From: Fimiplasma intestinipullorum
GTDB lineage: Bacteria; Bacillota_I; Bacilli_A; Erysipelotrichales; Coprobacillaceae
Assembly (NCBI GenBank): GCA_018715065.1
Contig: DVMJ01000008.1
Span: 1-64,000, forward strand
Length of the DNA: 64,000 nt
Reading direction: 5' to 3'
The position numbers were made by a program, and so were the translations under genes. Numbering within the stretch: the first letter of the stretch is position 1; every line of letters begins with the position of its first letter. The notes beneath the pieces are model-generated. The model worked only from the letters and a program-made list of their open reading frames with translations, was not told the DNA's origin and did no database searches. Below, piece after piece: positions 22,849-31,560 of this stretch.

Positions 22849-25800
22849 ATGCCAAAAAGGGAGGATATTAAGAAAGTTTTAGTAATTGGATCTGGACCAA
22901 TTGTGATTGGACAGGCAGCAGAGTTTGACTATGCTGGTACTCAGGCTTGTCTGGCTTTAAAAGAGGAAGGGTACGAAGTTATTCTGGTTAACTCCAATCC
23001 GGCAACGATCATGACCGATACACATTTGGCTGATAAGGTCTATATGGAGCCGCTGACGATCGATTATGTTGCCAAGATCATCCGCAAGGAAAGACCGGAT
23101 GCCGTGGTACCGGGTCTAGGCGGACAGACGGGTCTGAACCTGGTTGTCCAATTAGCCAATAAAGGTGTCTTGGATGAATGCCGTGTTGAGATTTTGGGAA
23201 CACGTCTGGAGGCAATCGAAGAAGCGGAAGACCGTGAAAAGTTCCGTGCTCTTTGTGAACGTATCCATCAGCCAGTTTTGAAGAGCTATATTGCACATAC
23301 AGTAGAAGAAGCAAGACGCTATGCCAATGAGATCGGATACCCAATCGTTGTTCGTCCGGCTTATACTTTAGGCGGAACTGGCGGCGGATTTGTCGATAAT
23401 GATGAAGAGCTGGATGAGGTTGCACAGACTGGTCTGGAAGTGAGCCCAGCGCATCAGCTGTTGATTGAAAAGTCGGTTTATGGCTATAAAGAAATCGAGT
23501 TTGAAGTGATGCGTGATAAGACGGACCGTGCAATTGCCATCTGTGATATGGAAAATATCGATCCGGTCGGAGTACATACGGGTGACTCTAGTGTTATTGC
23601 CCCAATTCTGACACTCGATGATGAATGCCGCAGCATGCTCAAAGAAGCTGCTTTGGATATCATTCGTGCTTTACATATTGAAGGCGGCTGCAACGTTCAG
23701 TTTGCTCTGAATCCACATTCAAAAGAATACTATGTGATTGAAGTTAATCCACGTGTTTCACGTTCATCTGCCCTTGCCAGCAAGGCGACCGGATATCCAA
23801 TTGCACGTGTAACGACGAAGATTGCGGTTGGTTATACACTGGATGAGATCATGATTGCCGATCGTCCGGCTTCCATCGAACCATCCTGTGATTACAAGGT
23901 CATTAAACTGGCCCGTTTCCCATTTGATAAATTCGATCAGGCGAGCCGTCAATTAGGTACCCAGATGAAGGCTACCGGTGAAGTCATGAGCATCGGTAAA
24001 ACAGTCGCTGAAGCACTGTTAAAAGGTGTGCGTTCACTGGAAATCAAAGCCGATCATTTCGAACTGCCTCACTTAGAGCGCATGGATGAGGCCCAATTAT
24101 TAGAAAAAGTCAAGAAACCGGATGATGAACGCCTGTTCGAGGTTGCAGCTCTGTTGAGACGTCAGTATAGTGTTGCGAAGTTGGCAGAACTGACAGATAT
24201 TGCACCAGAGTTTATTGAAATCTTAAAAGAGATCGTAGACTTTGAGGAGACCATCAAGTCCCATCCAAAGGATGTGGCGGTTTTAAAAGAAGCCAAAGAA
24301 CGTGGATTCTCGGATCATTATCTGGCGCGTGTCTGGTCAGTACGCGAAGAGGATATTTATCTGATGCGTAAAGAAAACAACCTTTATCCAGTTTTCCAGA
24401 TGGCAGATGCCTGTGTGACTTCTGAAGATACCTACCTGACCTATTTCTATTCGACATATCATGAGGCTAAGCAGGAATCTATTCGCACCGATCGCAAGAA
24501 AATTATCGTCCTTGGTTCAGGTCCGATCCGTATCGGTCAGGGCGTTGAATTCGACTATTCAACGGTTCATGCAATTTGGGCCATTAAAGAGGAAGGCTAC
24601 GAAGCGATTATCATCAACTGTAATCCAGAAACAGTTTCAACCGATTATACGACCGGTGATAAACTGTACTTTGAACCATTGACAGTAGAAGATGTCATGA
24701 ATGTCATCGACTTCGAAAAACCAGATGGTGTCATCGTTCAGCTGGGTGGCCAGACAGCCATCAACCTGGCAGGATCACTTTCACGTTTAGGCGTACCGAT
24801 CATCGGTACAGATGTAGAGGCCATCGAACGTGCTGAAAATCGTGATGCTTTTGAAAATCTGTTGAATCAGTTAAATATCCCTCGTCCTAGAGGTGCAGCG
24901 GTCACGAATATTGAAGATGGACTGAAGGTGGCTGGTGAAGTCGGCTATCCAGTCTTAGTCAGACCAAGTTATGTGCTGGGTGGTCGAGCAATGCAAATTG
25001 TCACTAATGATGATGAGCTCAAACAGTATCTCTCCAGTGCGGTGGCCATCAATACGGAAGAACCTGTTTTGATCGATAAATATGTCTTAGGTCAGGAATG
25101 TGAAGTGGATGCGATCTGTGATGGTGATGATGTTTACATCCCTGGCATCATGGAGCATATTGAGAGAACCGGCGTTCACTCTGGTGACAGTATCTCAGTG
25201 TATCCATCTTACTCGCTTTCAGAGCATGCCAAGGCGCTGATTCAGGATTATACCGTGCGCTTAGGTAAGGCGGTAGGTATTGTTGGTTTATTCAATATTC
25301 AGTTTATCGTTGACAGCCATGATGATGTATATATCATCGAGGTCAACCCACGTTCCAGCCGTACCGTGCCATTCCTTTCTAAGACGACCAATGTGCAGAT
25401 GGCCAATATTGCGACAAAGGTCATCTTAGGACGTAAACTAAAAGAATTTGGTTTAGGTACAGGTATCAAGGAATTACCAGATCGTTATTATGTCAAGGCA
25501 CCAACTTTCTCCTTTGCGAAAATTCGTGGTGTGGACGCTATCTTAGGACCTGAAATGAAATCAACTGGTGAAGCCATCGGTTATGATAAAGCCTTTGAGA
25601 CGGCTTTATATAAAGCGTTACAGGCAAGCGGTATGAAGATCTCCAACTATGGTACTGTATTGCTGACAGTCGCTGATAAGGATAAAGAAGATGTTCTGGA
25701 AATTGCAAAACGCTTCTTTGATCTTGGCTTCAATCTGGTCGGAACAACAGGTACAGCTAATTTCTTGAAAGAGCATGGTATTCGCTGCAAGGCTTTAGCT

Positions 25801-26031
25801 AAGATTCAGGATAACTCCAATGAAATTATTGACTGGATCCGCAGCGGTCATGTGAAGTATGTCATCAATACGATGACCAATACCGATCAGCATGTCCGTC
25901 GTATCGGATTCAGGATCCGTCGTGAAGCCGTTGAACATAATATTCCAACGTTAACTTCTTTAGATACAGTTCGCATCTTGCTGGATGTACTGGAAAATAT
26001 TACGATAAGGGTGAGTACGATCAATGCGTAA
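22849..26031 (+). CDS. carB: Carbamoyl-phosphate synthase large subunit CarB
   Basis: 1060 residues, full length. Two ATP-grasp synthetase halves: 'VLVIGSGPIVIGQAAEFDYA' at about 10 and the repeat 'IIVLGSGPIRIGQGVEFDYS' at about 550, each with 'VRPAYTLGGTGGG' or 'VRPSYVLGGRAM' loops; a C-terminal MGS-like regulatory domain from about 930 ('VLEIAKRFFDLGFNLVGTTG'). It needs the glutaminase subunit CarA for ammonia, but carA is not upstream as it usually is. ATG 22849 has AAGGAGG 7 nt upstream; the TTG at 22843 is rejected. It overlaps pyrK by 8 nt. Confidence 0.96.
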   Translation: MPKREDIKKVLVIGSGPIVIGQAAEFDYAGTQACLALKEEGYEVILVNSNPATIMTDTHLADKVYMEPLTIDYVAKIIRKERPDAVVPGLGGQTGLNLVVQLANKGVLDECRVEILGTRLEAIEEAEDREKFRALCERIHQPVLKSYIAHTVEEARRYANEIGYPIVVRPAYTLGGTGGGFVDNDEELDEVAQTGLEVSPAHQLLIEKSVYGYKEIEFEVMRDKTDRAIAICDMENIDPVGVHTGDSSVIAPILTLDDECRSMLKEAALDIIRALHIEGGCNVQFALNPHSKEYYVIEVNPRVSRSSALASKATGYPIARVTTKIAVGYTLDEIMIADRPASIEPSCDYKVIKLARFPFDKFDQASRQLGTQMKATGEVMSIGKTVAEALLKGVRSLEIKADHFELPHLERMDEAQLLEKVKKPDDERLFEVAALLRRQYSVAKLAELTDIAPEFIEILKEIVDFEETIKSHPKDVAVLKEAKERGFSDHYLARVWSVREEDIYLMRKENNLYPVFQMADACVTSEDTYLTYFYSTYHEAKQESIRTDRKKIIVLGSGPIRIGQGVEFDYSTVHAIWAIKEEGYEAIIINCNPETVSTDYTTGDKLYFEPLTVEDVMNVIDFEKPDGVIVQLGGQTAINLAGSLSRLGVPIIGTDVEAIERAENRDAFENLLNQLNIPRPRGAAVTNIEDGLKVAGEVGYPVLVRPSYVLGGRAMQIVTNDDELKQYLSSAVAINTEEPVLIDKYVLGQECEVDAICDGDDVYIPGIMEHIERTGVHSGDSISVYPSYSLSEHAKALIQDYTVRLGKAVGIVGLFNIQFIVDSHDDVYIIEVNPRSSRTVPFLSKTTNVQMANIATKVILGRKLKEFGLGTGIKELPDRYYVKAPTFSFAKIRGVDAILGPEMKSTGEAIGYDKAFETALYKALQASGMKISNYGTVLLTVADKDKEDVLEIAKRFFDLGFNLVGTTGTANFLKEHGIRCKALAKIQDNSNEIIDWIRSGHVKYVINTMTNTDQHVRRIGFRIRREAVEHNIPTLTSLDTVRILLDVLENITIRVSTINA

Positions 26032-26785
26032 ATATCAGGATTGGATGACGGTTTTAAGCAATCGTCAGATTGCAAAAGATGTCTATGAAATGAAGCTGGA
26101 AGGGGAGGGCGCTGGCAAGATCAGCGCACCCGGCCAGTTTGTGAATATTAAGATTGTCAGTTTGGAAAGTCAGCCTTATCTGCGCCGTCCGATGAGCGTA
26201 TGTGAATACGATGATCATCACCTGACCATCATTTATAAAGTCGTTGGTAAGGGAACACAGCTGCTGACTGAAAAGAAACCTGGCGATCAGCTGGATATGC
26301 TGTTAGGCCTAGGAAATGGGTTTCCTTTACCCGATATCAAAGAAGCCTTACTGGTTGGCGGCGGAGTAGGCGTACCACCTTTATATGAGCTGGGCAAACA
26401 GCTGAAAGCGCGTGGCGTGAAGATTACCTCAGTGCTTGGCTTCAACAGCCAGTGCGATGTTTTCTATGAGACGCAATTCAAAGCGCTGGGTGAAGTGTAT
26501 GTGGCCACGATGGATGGCAGCTATCAGGATCAGGGCACCGCGGTGGATGTTATCAGAAAAAGAGGGCTCTCTTATGACCGCTATTTTGCCTGCGGACCTG
26601 AAAAAATGCTGGATGCCCTAGTTTTGTTTGATGACAAAAACGGTTACCTTTCTTTTGAAGCTCGTATGGGATGTGGCTTTGGGGCCTGCATGGGATGCAG
26701 CTGCAAGGTCAAGACCAAACCGTATAAACGTATCTGCGTGGAAGGACCTGTCTTAGAAGCAAGTGAGGTGATCATACATGAATAA
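26024..26785 (+). CDS. pyrK: Dihydroorotate dehydrogenase electron transfer subunit PyrK
   Basis: 253 residues. N-terminal FAD-binding barrel ('PGQFVNIKI', 'LRRPMSVCEYDDH'), NAD-binding middle ('ALLVGGGVGVPPLYELG', about 106-122), and a C-terminal 2Fe-2S site with Cys in 'MGCGFGACMGCSCKVK' plus 'RICVEGPV'. It passes electrons from dihydroorotate through PyrD's FMN to NAD. Overlaps of 8 nt on each side with carB and pyrD show strong coupling. The paired PyrD is of type 1B, as required. Confidence 0.95.
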   Translation: MRKYQDWMTVLSNRQIAKDVYEMKLEGEGAGKISAPGQFVNIKIVSLESQPYLRRPMSVCEYDDHHLTIIYKVVGKGTQLLTEKKPGDQLDMLLGLGNGFPLPDIKEALLVGGGVGVPPLYELGKQLKARGVKITSVLGFNSQCDVFYETQFKALGEVYVATMDGSYQDQGTAVDVIRKRGLSYDRYFACGPEKMLDALVLFDDKNGYLSFEARMGCGFGACMGCSCKVKTKPYKRICVEGPVLEASEVIIHE

Positions 26786-27698
26786 AGCTTTAGCGATTCA
26801 AATTCCCGGACTGGATTTAAAAAATCCAATCATTCCGGCTAGTGGGACATTTGGCTTCGGTTATGAGTTCGAACGCTTTTATCCGATCGATGAATTAGGC
26901 AGTATCATGCTGAAAGGGACGACCCTTGAACCACGCTTTGGGAATCCGCTGCCTCGCATTGCCGAAGGACCATCCGGTCTGCTCAATGCCATCGGGTTGC
27001 AAAATCCCGGTGTTGAAGCGGTAATGAATGAAGAACTTGAAAAATTACGTCCGCTTTTCCACAGCAAGGTCATTGCCAACATTGCTGGCAGCTGCCTGGA
27101 AGATTATGTGGAAGTGGCCAAACGCATCTCTACACATGATATGGTGGGGGCCCTGGAAATGAATATTTCCTGTCCAAACGTGAAAGCCGGTGGGATCCAA
27201 TTCGGAACCGATCCGCAGATGGCAGCGAAACTGACAGCAGCCGTCAAAGAAGTCTCACAGGTACCGGTTTATGTGAAACTGTCCCCAAATGTGACGGATA
27301 TTTGTGCAATGGCCAAAGCGGTTGAGGCAGCTGGCGCCGATGGTATTACAATGATCAATACGCTGATCGGGATGCGTTTTGATTTGAGGACCGGTAAACC
27401 AATCATCGCCAACAAGACGGGCGGTTGGTCAGGACCGGCAATCTATCCAGTGGCCTTGCGAATGATCTATCAGGTCTATGAAGCGGTCAAGATCCCAATC
27501 ATTGGCATGGGCGGGGTCAGCTCGGCTGAAGATGTGATCGAGATGATGTACGCCGGAGCCAGTGCGGTTGCGGTGGGATCCGCTAACCTTGTGGATCCAT
27601 ATGCCTGCAAACGGATCATTGATACATTGCCAGAAGTGATGGCGCGTTATGGAATCCAAAGTTTAGAAGAAATCATAGGAAGGAGTCACCGAGTATGA
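26778..27698 (+). CDS. pyrD: Dihydroorotate dehydrogenase type 1B catalytic subunit PyrD
   Basis: 306 residues, a FMN-binding TIM barrel. 'NPIIPASGTFGFGYEFERF' starts the barrel. The catalytic base is Cys in 'NISCPNVKAGG' (about 131), which marks class 1 cytosolic enzymes rather than the Ser of class 2. The phosphate-binding 'GMGGVSSAEDVIEMMYAGAS' lies near the C-terminus. With PyrK it oxidises dihydroorotate to orotate using NAD. It overlaps pyrK by 8 nt and pyrF by 4 nt. Confidence 0.95.
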   Translation: MNKALAIQIPGLDLKNPIIPASGTFGFGYEFERFYPIDELGSIMLKGTTLEPRFGNPLPRIAEGPSGLLNAIGLQNPGVEAVMNEELEKLRPLFHSKVIANIAGSCLEDYVEVAKRISTHDMVGALEMNISCPNVKAGGIQFGTDPQMAAKLTAAVKEVSQVPVYVKLSPNVTDICAMAKAVEAAGADGITMINTLIGMRFDLRTGKPIIANKTGGWSGPAIYPVALRMIYQVYEAVKIPIIGMGGVSSAEDVIEMMYAGASAVAVGSANLVDPYACKRIIDTLPEVMARYGIQSLEEIIGRSHRV

Positions 27699-28402
27699 CA
27701 GACAGTCGCGTTATTATTGCCTTAGATTTTCAGACAAAGGAAGAAACATTTGCTTTTCTGGATCAATTTGGTGATGAAAAATTATATTTGAAAGTAGGTA
27801 TGGAAGCTTACTATGGTCAGGGTCAGGAAGTGGTTGAGGAAATCCTGAGACGCGGGCATTCCCTGTTCCTGGATCTGAAATGTCATGATATTCCAAATAC
27901 CGTCAAGCAGGCCATGCGTCAGCTCGCCAAGTTGGGCGTTGATATGATCAATGTGCATGCCTCAGGCGGTAAAGCCATGATGAAGGCTGCTATTGAGGGA
28001 TTGGAAGAAGGGAAGACCAAGGACAAAAGACCACTCTGTATTGCTGTTACCTGTTTGACTTCATTGGATCAGGACGTACTTGATCATGAACTGATGATCC
28101 ATGAGCCACTTAATGAGGTTGTTTTGAAATGGGCGACCAATGCGAAAGAAGCCGGTCTGGATGGGGTCGTATGTTCACCTTTAGAATCTTCAATCATTCA
28201 TGAAAAATTAGGTCAGGATTTCCTGACCGTTACTCCGGGCATTCGTTTGGCTGATGACAGCAAGGATGATCAGAAGCGTGTGACGACACCGGCTATGGCA
28301 CGTGAACTGACCAGTAGTTACATTGTCGTCGGCAGAACCATTACTAAAGCCCAGGATCCATTAGCGACCTATCGTCGTGTCCTGGCAGAATTTCAAGGAT
28401 AA
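27695..28402 (+). CDS. pyrF: Orotidine 5'-phosphate decarboxylase PyrF
   Basis: 235 residues. The catalytic Lys-Asp tetrad is in 'DLKCHDIPNTV' (about 60-70), with N-terminal 'VIIALDFQTKEE' and C-terminal phosphate-gripping 'VTPGIRLADDSKDDQKRV' and 'YIVVGRTIT'. It converts OMP to UMP, the signal for PyrR. It overlaps pyrD by 4 nt and precedes pyrE by 17 nt. Confidence 0.95.
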   Translation: MTDSRVIIALDFQTKEETFAFLDQFGDEKLYLKVGMEAYYGQGQEVVEEILRRGHSLFLDLKCHDIPNTVKQAMRQLAKLGVDMINVHASGGKAMMKAAIEGLEEGKTKDKRPLCIAVTCLTSLDQDVLDHELMIHEPLNEVVLKWATNAKEAGLDGVVCSPLESSIIHEKLGQDFLTVTPGIRLADDSKDDQKRVTTPAMARELTSSYIVVGRTITKAQDPLATYRRVLAEFQG

Positions 28403-28419
28403 TCAAGGAGGAAATGACT

Positions 28420-29055
28420 ATGTCTAGAGAATCAATTGCAAAACATTTATTAGATATTCAAGCGGTCTTCTTAAAACCAAATGATCCATTTACCTGGGCC
28501 AGCGGAATCAAATCACCAATCTATTGTGATAATCGTCTGACTTTGAGCTACCCAGAAGTACGTAAGGATATCGAGCAGGAATTAGCCGAACTGGTTAAAA
28601 AGGAATATCCTGAATGCGAATGTCTGATGGGAACATCGACAGCCGGTATTCCTCATGCTGCACTGGTTGCGGATATTTTGGATTTACCAATGGGCTATGT
28701 ACGCGGCGGAGCGAAGAGCCATGGCCGTCACAATCAGATTGAAGGTAAAGTCGAAAAGGGGATGAAGGTCGTTGTTGTTGAAGATCTGATCTCAACAGGC
28801 GGCAGTTCGCTCGAATGCGTGGAAGCATTGCGTCAGGCAGGCTGTGAAGTGATCGGTTTAGTAGCTATCTTTACTTATGGTTTACCTGCTTCTGTCAAGA
28901 AGTTTGGTGATGCAAATTGCAGTTTCCATACGATTACAGACTATGATACATTGATCGAAGTTGCTGTGAAGCAAAATTACATTGCGCCAGCCGATCTGGA
29001 AAAACTGAAAGCATGGAAAGTCGATCCAAACGACGAAAGCTGGATGCAAAAATAA
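28420..29055 (+). CDS. pyrE: Orotate phosphoribosyltransferase PyrE
   Basis: 211 residues. The PRPP-binding motif 'VVVVEDLISTGGSSLECVEA' (about 112-131) and orotate-side 'FTWASGIKSPIYCDNR' near the N-terminus are intact, as is 'RGGAKSHGRHNQIEG' with flexible-loop basic residues. It makes OMP from orotate and PRPP. AAGGAGG is only 2 nt from a first ATG (28414) but 8 nt from the second (28420), which is chosen. It is the last gene of the operon; a hairpin follows at once. Confidence 0.95.
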   Translation: MSRESIAKHLLDIQAVFLKPNDPFTWASGIKSPIYCDNRLTLSYPEVRKDIEQELAELVKKEYPECECLMGTSTAGIPHAALVADILDLPMGYVRGGAKSHGRHNQIEGKVEKGMKVVVVEDLISTGGSSLECVEALRQAGCEVIGLVAIFTYGLPASVKKFGDANCSFHTITDYDTLIEVAVKQNYIAPADLEKLKAWKVDPNDESWMQK

Positions 29056-29087
29056 GCGGGAAGTTCACTTCTCGCTTATTTCTTATA
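29053..29087 (+). terminator. Terminator of the pyr operon
   Basis: Stem AAGCGGGAAG/CTTCTCGCTT (one G-T pair), loop TTCA, then a T-rich tail. Confidence 0.75.
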
Positions 29088-29175
29088 GAGAAAAAACGCG
29101 AAGAGACTTTCATTTTGGCGGGATTTATAGTAAAATTGATTTGTTATTTGGATGCAAAATGAAAGGAGCAAAAAC

Positions 29176-30804
29176 ATGCGCAATGCTATAGGAAGAAAGA
29201 TTTTGCTGAGCCTGGCTCTTTTTCTAGGTATATCAACGCTTCAGACAGTTCCGGTGTATGCGGAACCGACTGTCCAAAATACGACCTTGACGGGTCCCTT
29301 ACAGGATCTTAGCGTCAATGATGCACCGCTCAGTCCGGTCTTGAGCGATGATGTGACGGAGTACACTGTGGTCTTGCCGGAAGATACAACAACCATTGAG
29401 ATATCCGCGACACCGACCAATGCAGAAGCTGAGGTGAGCGGAACGGGAAGCTTCACGATCGAGGATACAAGTGATACTTACCGTGTTCGTGTACAGGATG
29501 GCGGGGAAACAACGACCTATCGAATCAGTGTGACCTTGAGCAATACACCTGTATTGACGACGGTATATGAAGAAAGCAGCTTAGGCTTTACTGTAAATAT
29601 TGATACGACAACGGTGCCAGAAGGCTTCAGTGAAGGCCGGGCGGTGTATGAAGGTAGTGAGGTCCGCGTCTGGCAGATGGATGCACTGAACTTCCAAATT
29701 GTCAATCTACAGGATGGCAACGGAACGGCAGGCTGGTATGCTTATCAGGATGGGGCAGTTACCGGACCTTTCAAGGCCATGGTCTTTAACCGCCACCGCT
29801 ATTTTTACACTGGGGTCGCCAGTGATATGCAAAGTCAGGACGGCTGCACGTTTACCAGTATTGAAGTGCAGGGCGAGACGCTTGATGGCTGGACCTTTAA
29901 TGATGCGGATTATGCCAGCTATTATATGCTTTATTTAACAGATGAAACGGGAACCTCTAATTACTATGTTTATGATACGCAAAATAAAACACTTGTTGAT
30001 CGTCGCGTATTCGAATCAGAGGTGGGGCGCTCTCGGCAAGGTATTCCAATGCCGCTGTTAGTGGCGATTGGGATCATTGTTGTGATGGCTGCTATTTTTG
30101 CTGTCGTCATTGTCAGTGCTAATCGTAAGCGTGGCCTAAAAGAAACGGCTAAGACCATCGGTAACCATGTCAATCCGGCCAAACGAAAAAACAAGAAGAA
30201 AACAAGGGAGCCTGATCATGTGGAATTGGTTCGTACCTCTAAAGTAAAGATCTATGCGCAGCCTACCGATCAGCCTCAAACAGCTAAGCAAGAGGTCGAA
30301 AAGGTAAGAAAAGCGGCGCATCAAAAACAGGTTGCCCAGCTTGAAGAAAAGAAACTGGCGCGTACACAGGCGCTGGAGGCTGAAAAACTCACACGCAGTG
30401 CGCAGGCTAAAAAGAAAACAGCCGAAACGGCCAAAAAATCACGTTCGGAAACGTCTGCTGAACCAGTTGTCAAGAGTCAGACGACCAAAAAAGTACGCAC
30501 TGATCCAACGGTTGAACCGGCGGCAAAGAGTCAGACGGCCAAAAAACCAGTTAAGAAAACAACGGATGCGAAAAAGTCGGTTAAAAAGAAAAATACAGAA
30601 ACCACAAGCGCTAAAGAACGCTTTAAACGGAAAGAGACGCCTATACCTGTTCCTAAAGATCCTGCTTCAGTATCTTCTGAGCCAGTTAAGCAGCCTGAGA
30701 AACCAGTCAGCGAGCCTGCTTATCAGGAAGATCCGATGACAGAGATCCAGCGCTATATCGATCAGCTCTTCTACGCTAATCATGATCAAAATCAGACAAA
30801 ATAA
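29176..30804 (+). CDS. Surface protein: cadherin-like domain, one TM helix, long Lys-rich cytoplasmic tail
   Basis: 542 residues. A signal peptide (about 1-30, 'ILLSLALFLGIS', cleavage near 'VYA-EP') leads to a beta-sandwich of the cadherin-like/Cadherin_like type (about 45-125, 'LSPVLSDDVTEYTVVLPED'). A second extracellular region with many Tyr/Asp/Thr follows to about 290. A transmembrane helix (about 298-322, 'LLVAIGIIVVMAAIFAVVIV') is followed by a roughly 215-residue Lys/Ala/Thr/Glu-rich tail. The tail contains two similar units 'EPVVKSQTTKK' and 'EPAAKSQTAKK'. Topology is therefore outside-in. Function unknown; an adhesion or envelope-sensing role is a guess. GAAAGGAGC precedes the ATG; a GC-richer 5' start at 29152 is rejected. 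Confidence 0.8.
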   Translation: MRNAIGRKILLSLALFLGISTLQTVPVYAEPTVQNTTLTGPLQDLSVNDAPLSPVLSDDVTEYTVVLPEDTTTIEISATPTNAEAEVSGTGSFTIEDTSDTYRVRVQDGGETTTYRISVTLSNTPVLTTVYEESSLGFTVNIDTTTVPEGFSEGRAVYEGSEVRVWQMDALNFQIVNLQDGNGTAGWYAYQDGAVTGPFKAMVFNRHRYFYTGVASDMQSQDGCTFTSIEVQGETLDGWTFNDADYASYYMLYLTDETGTSNYYVYDTQNKTLVDRRVFESEVGRSRQGIPMPLLVAIGIIVVMAAIFAVVIVSANRKRGLKETAKTIGNHVNPAKRKNKKKTREPDHVELVRTSKVKIYAQPTDQPQTAKQEVEKVRKAAHQKQVAQLEEKKLARTQALEAEKLTRSAQAKKKTAETAKKSRSETSAEPVVKSQTTKKVRTDPTVEPAAKSQTAKKPVKKTTDAKKSVKKKNTETTSAKERFKRKETPIPVPKDPASVSSEPVKQPEKPVSEPAYQEDPMTEIQRYIDQLFYANHDQNQTK

Positions 30805-30833
30805 AAAGTGAACTCAAGTTCACTTTTTTTCTA
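30802..30833 (+). terminator. Terminator after the surface protein gene
   Basis: Stem AAAGTGAAC/GTTCACTTT with loop TCAA and T7. Confidence 0.87.
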
Positions 30834-30903
30834 TGAATTTGAAATGAAATGCGTTATAATAAGATGGAAATGAAACTGATCGCTCCTAGAAAGGGGCAAA
30901 GAG

Positions 30904-31083
30904 ATGTCTAAATCAAAAAAACATCCAAAGCCAGACAATAAAGAAGCACCTGTGATTGTTTTTGCTTCGATTGTCAAAGATGAACGCGGTCAATTTACTT
31001 TGTCGCTGATGCCTGTCAGTTACCTTGAGACTCGCTACGGTCAAGAGATGCTGCGACCAACGCCATGTAAATTGCCAAACTAA
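30904..31083 (+). CDS. Small hypothetical protein, 59 residues
   Basis: An ORF of 60 codons with AAAGGGG about 8 nt before its ATG, TATAAT at 30855-30860 upstream and a strong terminator at 31084 directly behind it, so it looks like a complete one-gene unit. The protein starts with a basic segment 'MSKSKKHPKPDNKE' followed by 'APVIVFASIVKDERGQFTLS' and 'LETRYGQEMLRPTPCKLPN'. I do not recognise a family. It is not MazE-like although it precedes a mazF gene, and the terminator separates them. Confidence 0.65.
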   Translation: MSKSKKHPKPDNKEAPVIVFASIVKDERGQFTLSLMPVSYLETRYGQEMLRPTPCKLPN

Positions 31084-31107
31084 GATGGTCCTGTGACCAT
31101 CTTTTTT
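31084..31107 (+). terminator. Terminator of the 59-residue gene
   Basis: Stem GATGGTC/GACCATC, loop CTGT, then T6, starting directly after the stop codon. Confidence 0.88.
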
Positions 31108-31160
31108 GTGCTTGAAAAGAGAAAGCAGGCATATAGTAAATTAGAAATGTGAGGGATTCT

Positions 31161-31499
31161 ATGAGTATGATGCGAGGAGAAATTTACTATGCTGATCTTT
31201 CGCCTGTGGTAGGCAGCGAACAGGGAGGATACCGCCCTGTTTTAATTGTGCAGAACAATAAAGGAAATCGCTTTTCTACGACAGTGATCGTAGCACCTAT
31301 TTCATCAAAGCTCACAAAAAACCATCTGCCCACTCATGTTTTGATTGATGAGGGCGCATTGGAGAAAAAATCCGTTGTATTATTGGAACAGATACGAACG
31401 ATCGATAAACAACGCCTCAAAGGCTGTGTTGGTAAGATCAGTGACGAACTGATGGACAAAGTGAATCGTGCCATCAAGACAAGCCTGGATATTCATTGA
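31161..31499 (+). CDS. mazF: MazF/PemK family endoribonuclease toxin (NdoA-like)
   Basis: 112 residues. 'MMRGEIYYADLSPVVGSEQG' with 'GYRPVLIVQNN', 'VIVAPISSKLTKNHLPTHV' and 'SVVLLEQIRTIDKQRL' match Bacillus NdoA/EndoA, which cuts mRNA at UACAU-type sites. The conserved Arg of 'GYRPV' and Thr/Ser of 'APISS' are present. No MazE-type antitoxin is adjacent: a 59-residue unrelated ORF and a terminator lie upstream. ATG 31161 is chosen with GTGAGGG 7 nt upstream. The antitoxin may lie elsewhere, or the toxin may be controlled otherwise. Confidence 0.9.
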   Translation: MSMMRGEIYYADLSPVVGSEQGGYRPVLIVQNNKGNRFSTTVIVAPISSKLTKNHLPTHVLIDEGALEKKSVVLLEQIRTIDKQRLKGCVGKISDELMDKVNRAIKTSLDIH

Positions 31500-31508
31500 T
31501 TGTATGCG

Positions 31509-31537
31509 TTGTTTCTTTGAACTAAATCAAGTATAAT
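31509..31537 (+). promoter_or_regulatory. Promoter of the DUF975-like membrane gene
   Basis: TTGTTT (31509-31514), 17-nt spacer, TATAAT (31532-31537), 23 nt before the start codon. Confidence 0.65.
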
Positions 31538-31560
31538 ATAGGCATTGAGGGAGGATGCTT

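Noticed and set aside
30332..30739. 135-codon plus-strand ORF in another frame of the surface protein tail
   Set aside because: A frame shift of the Lys-rich tail that yields an Arg-rich artefact; no ribosome site.
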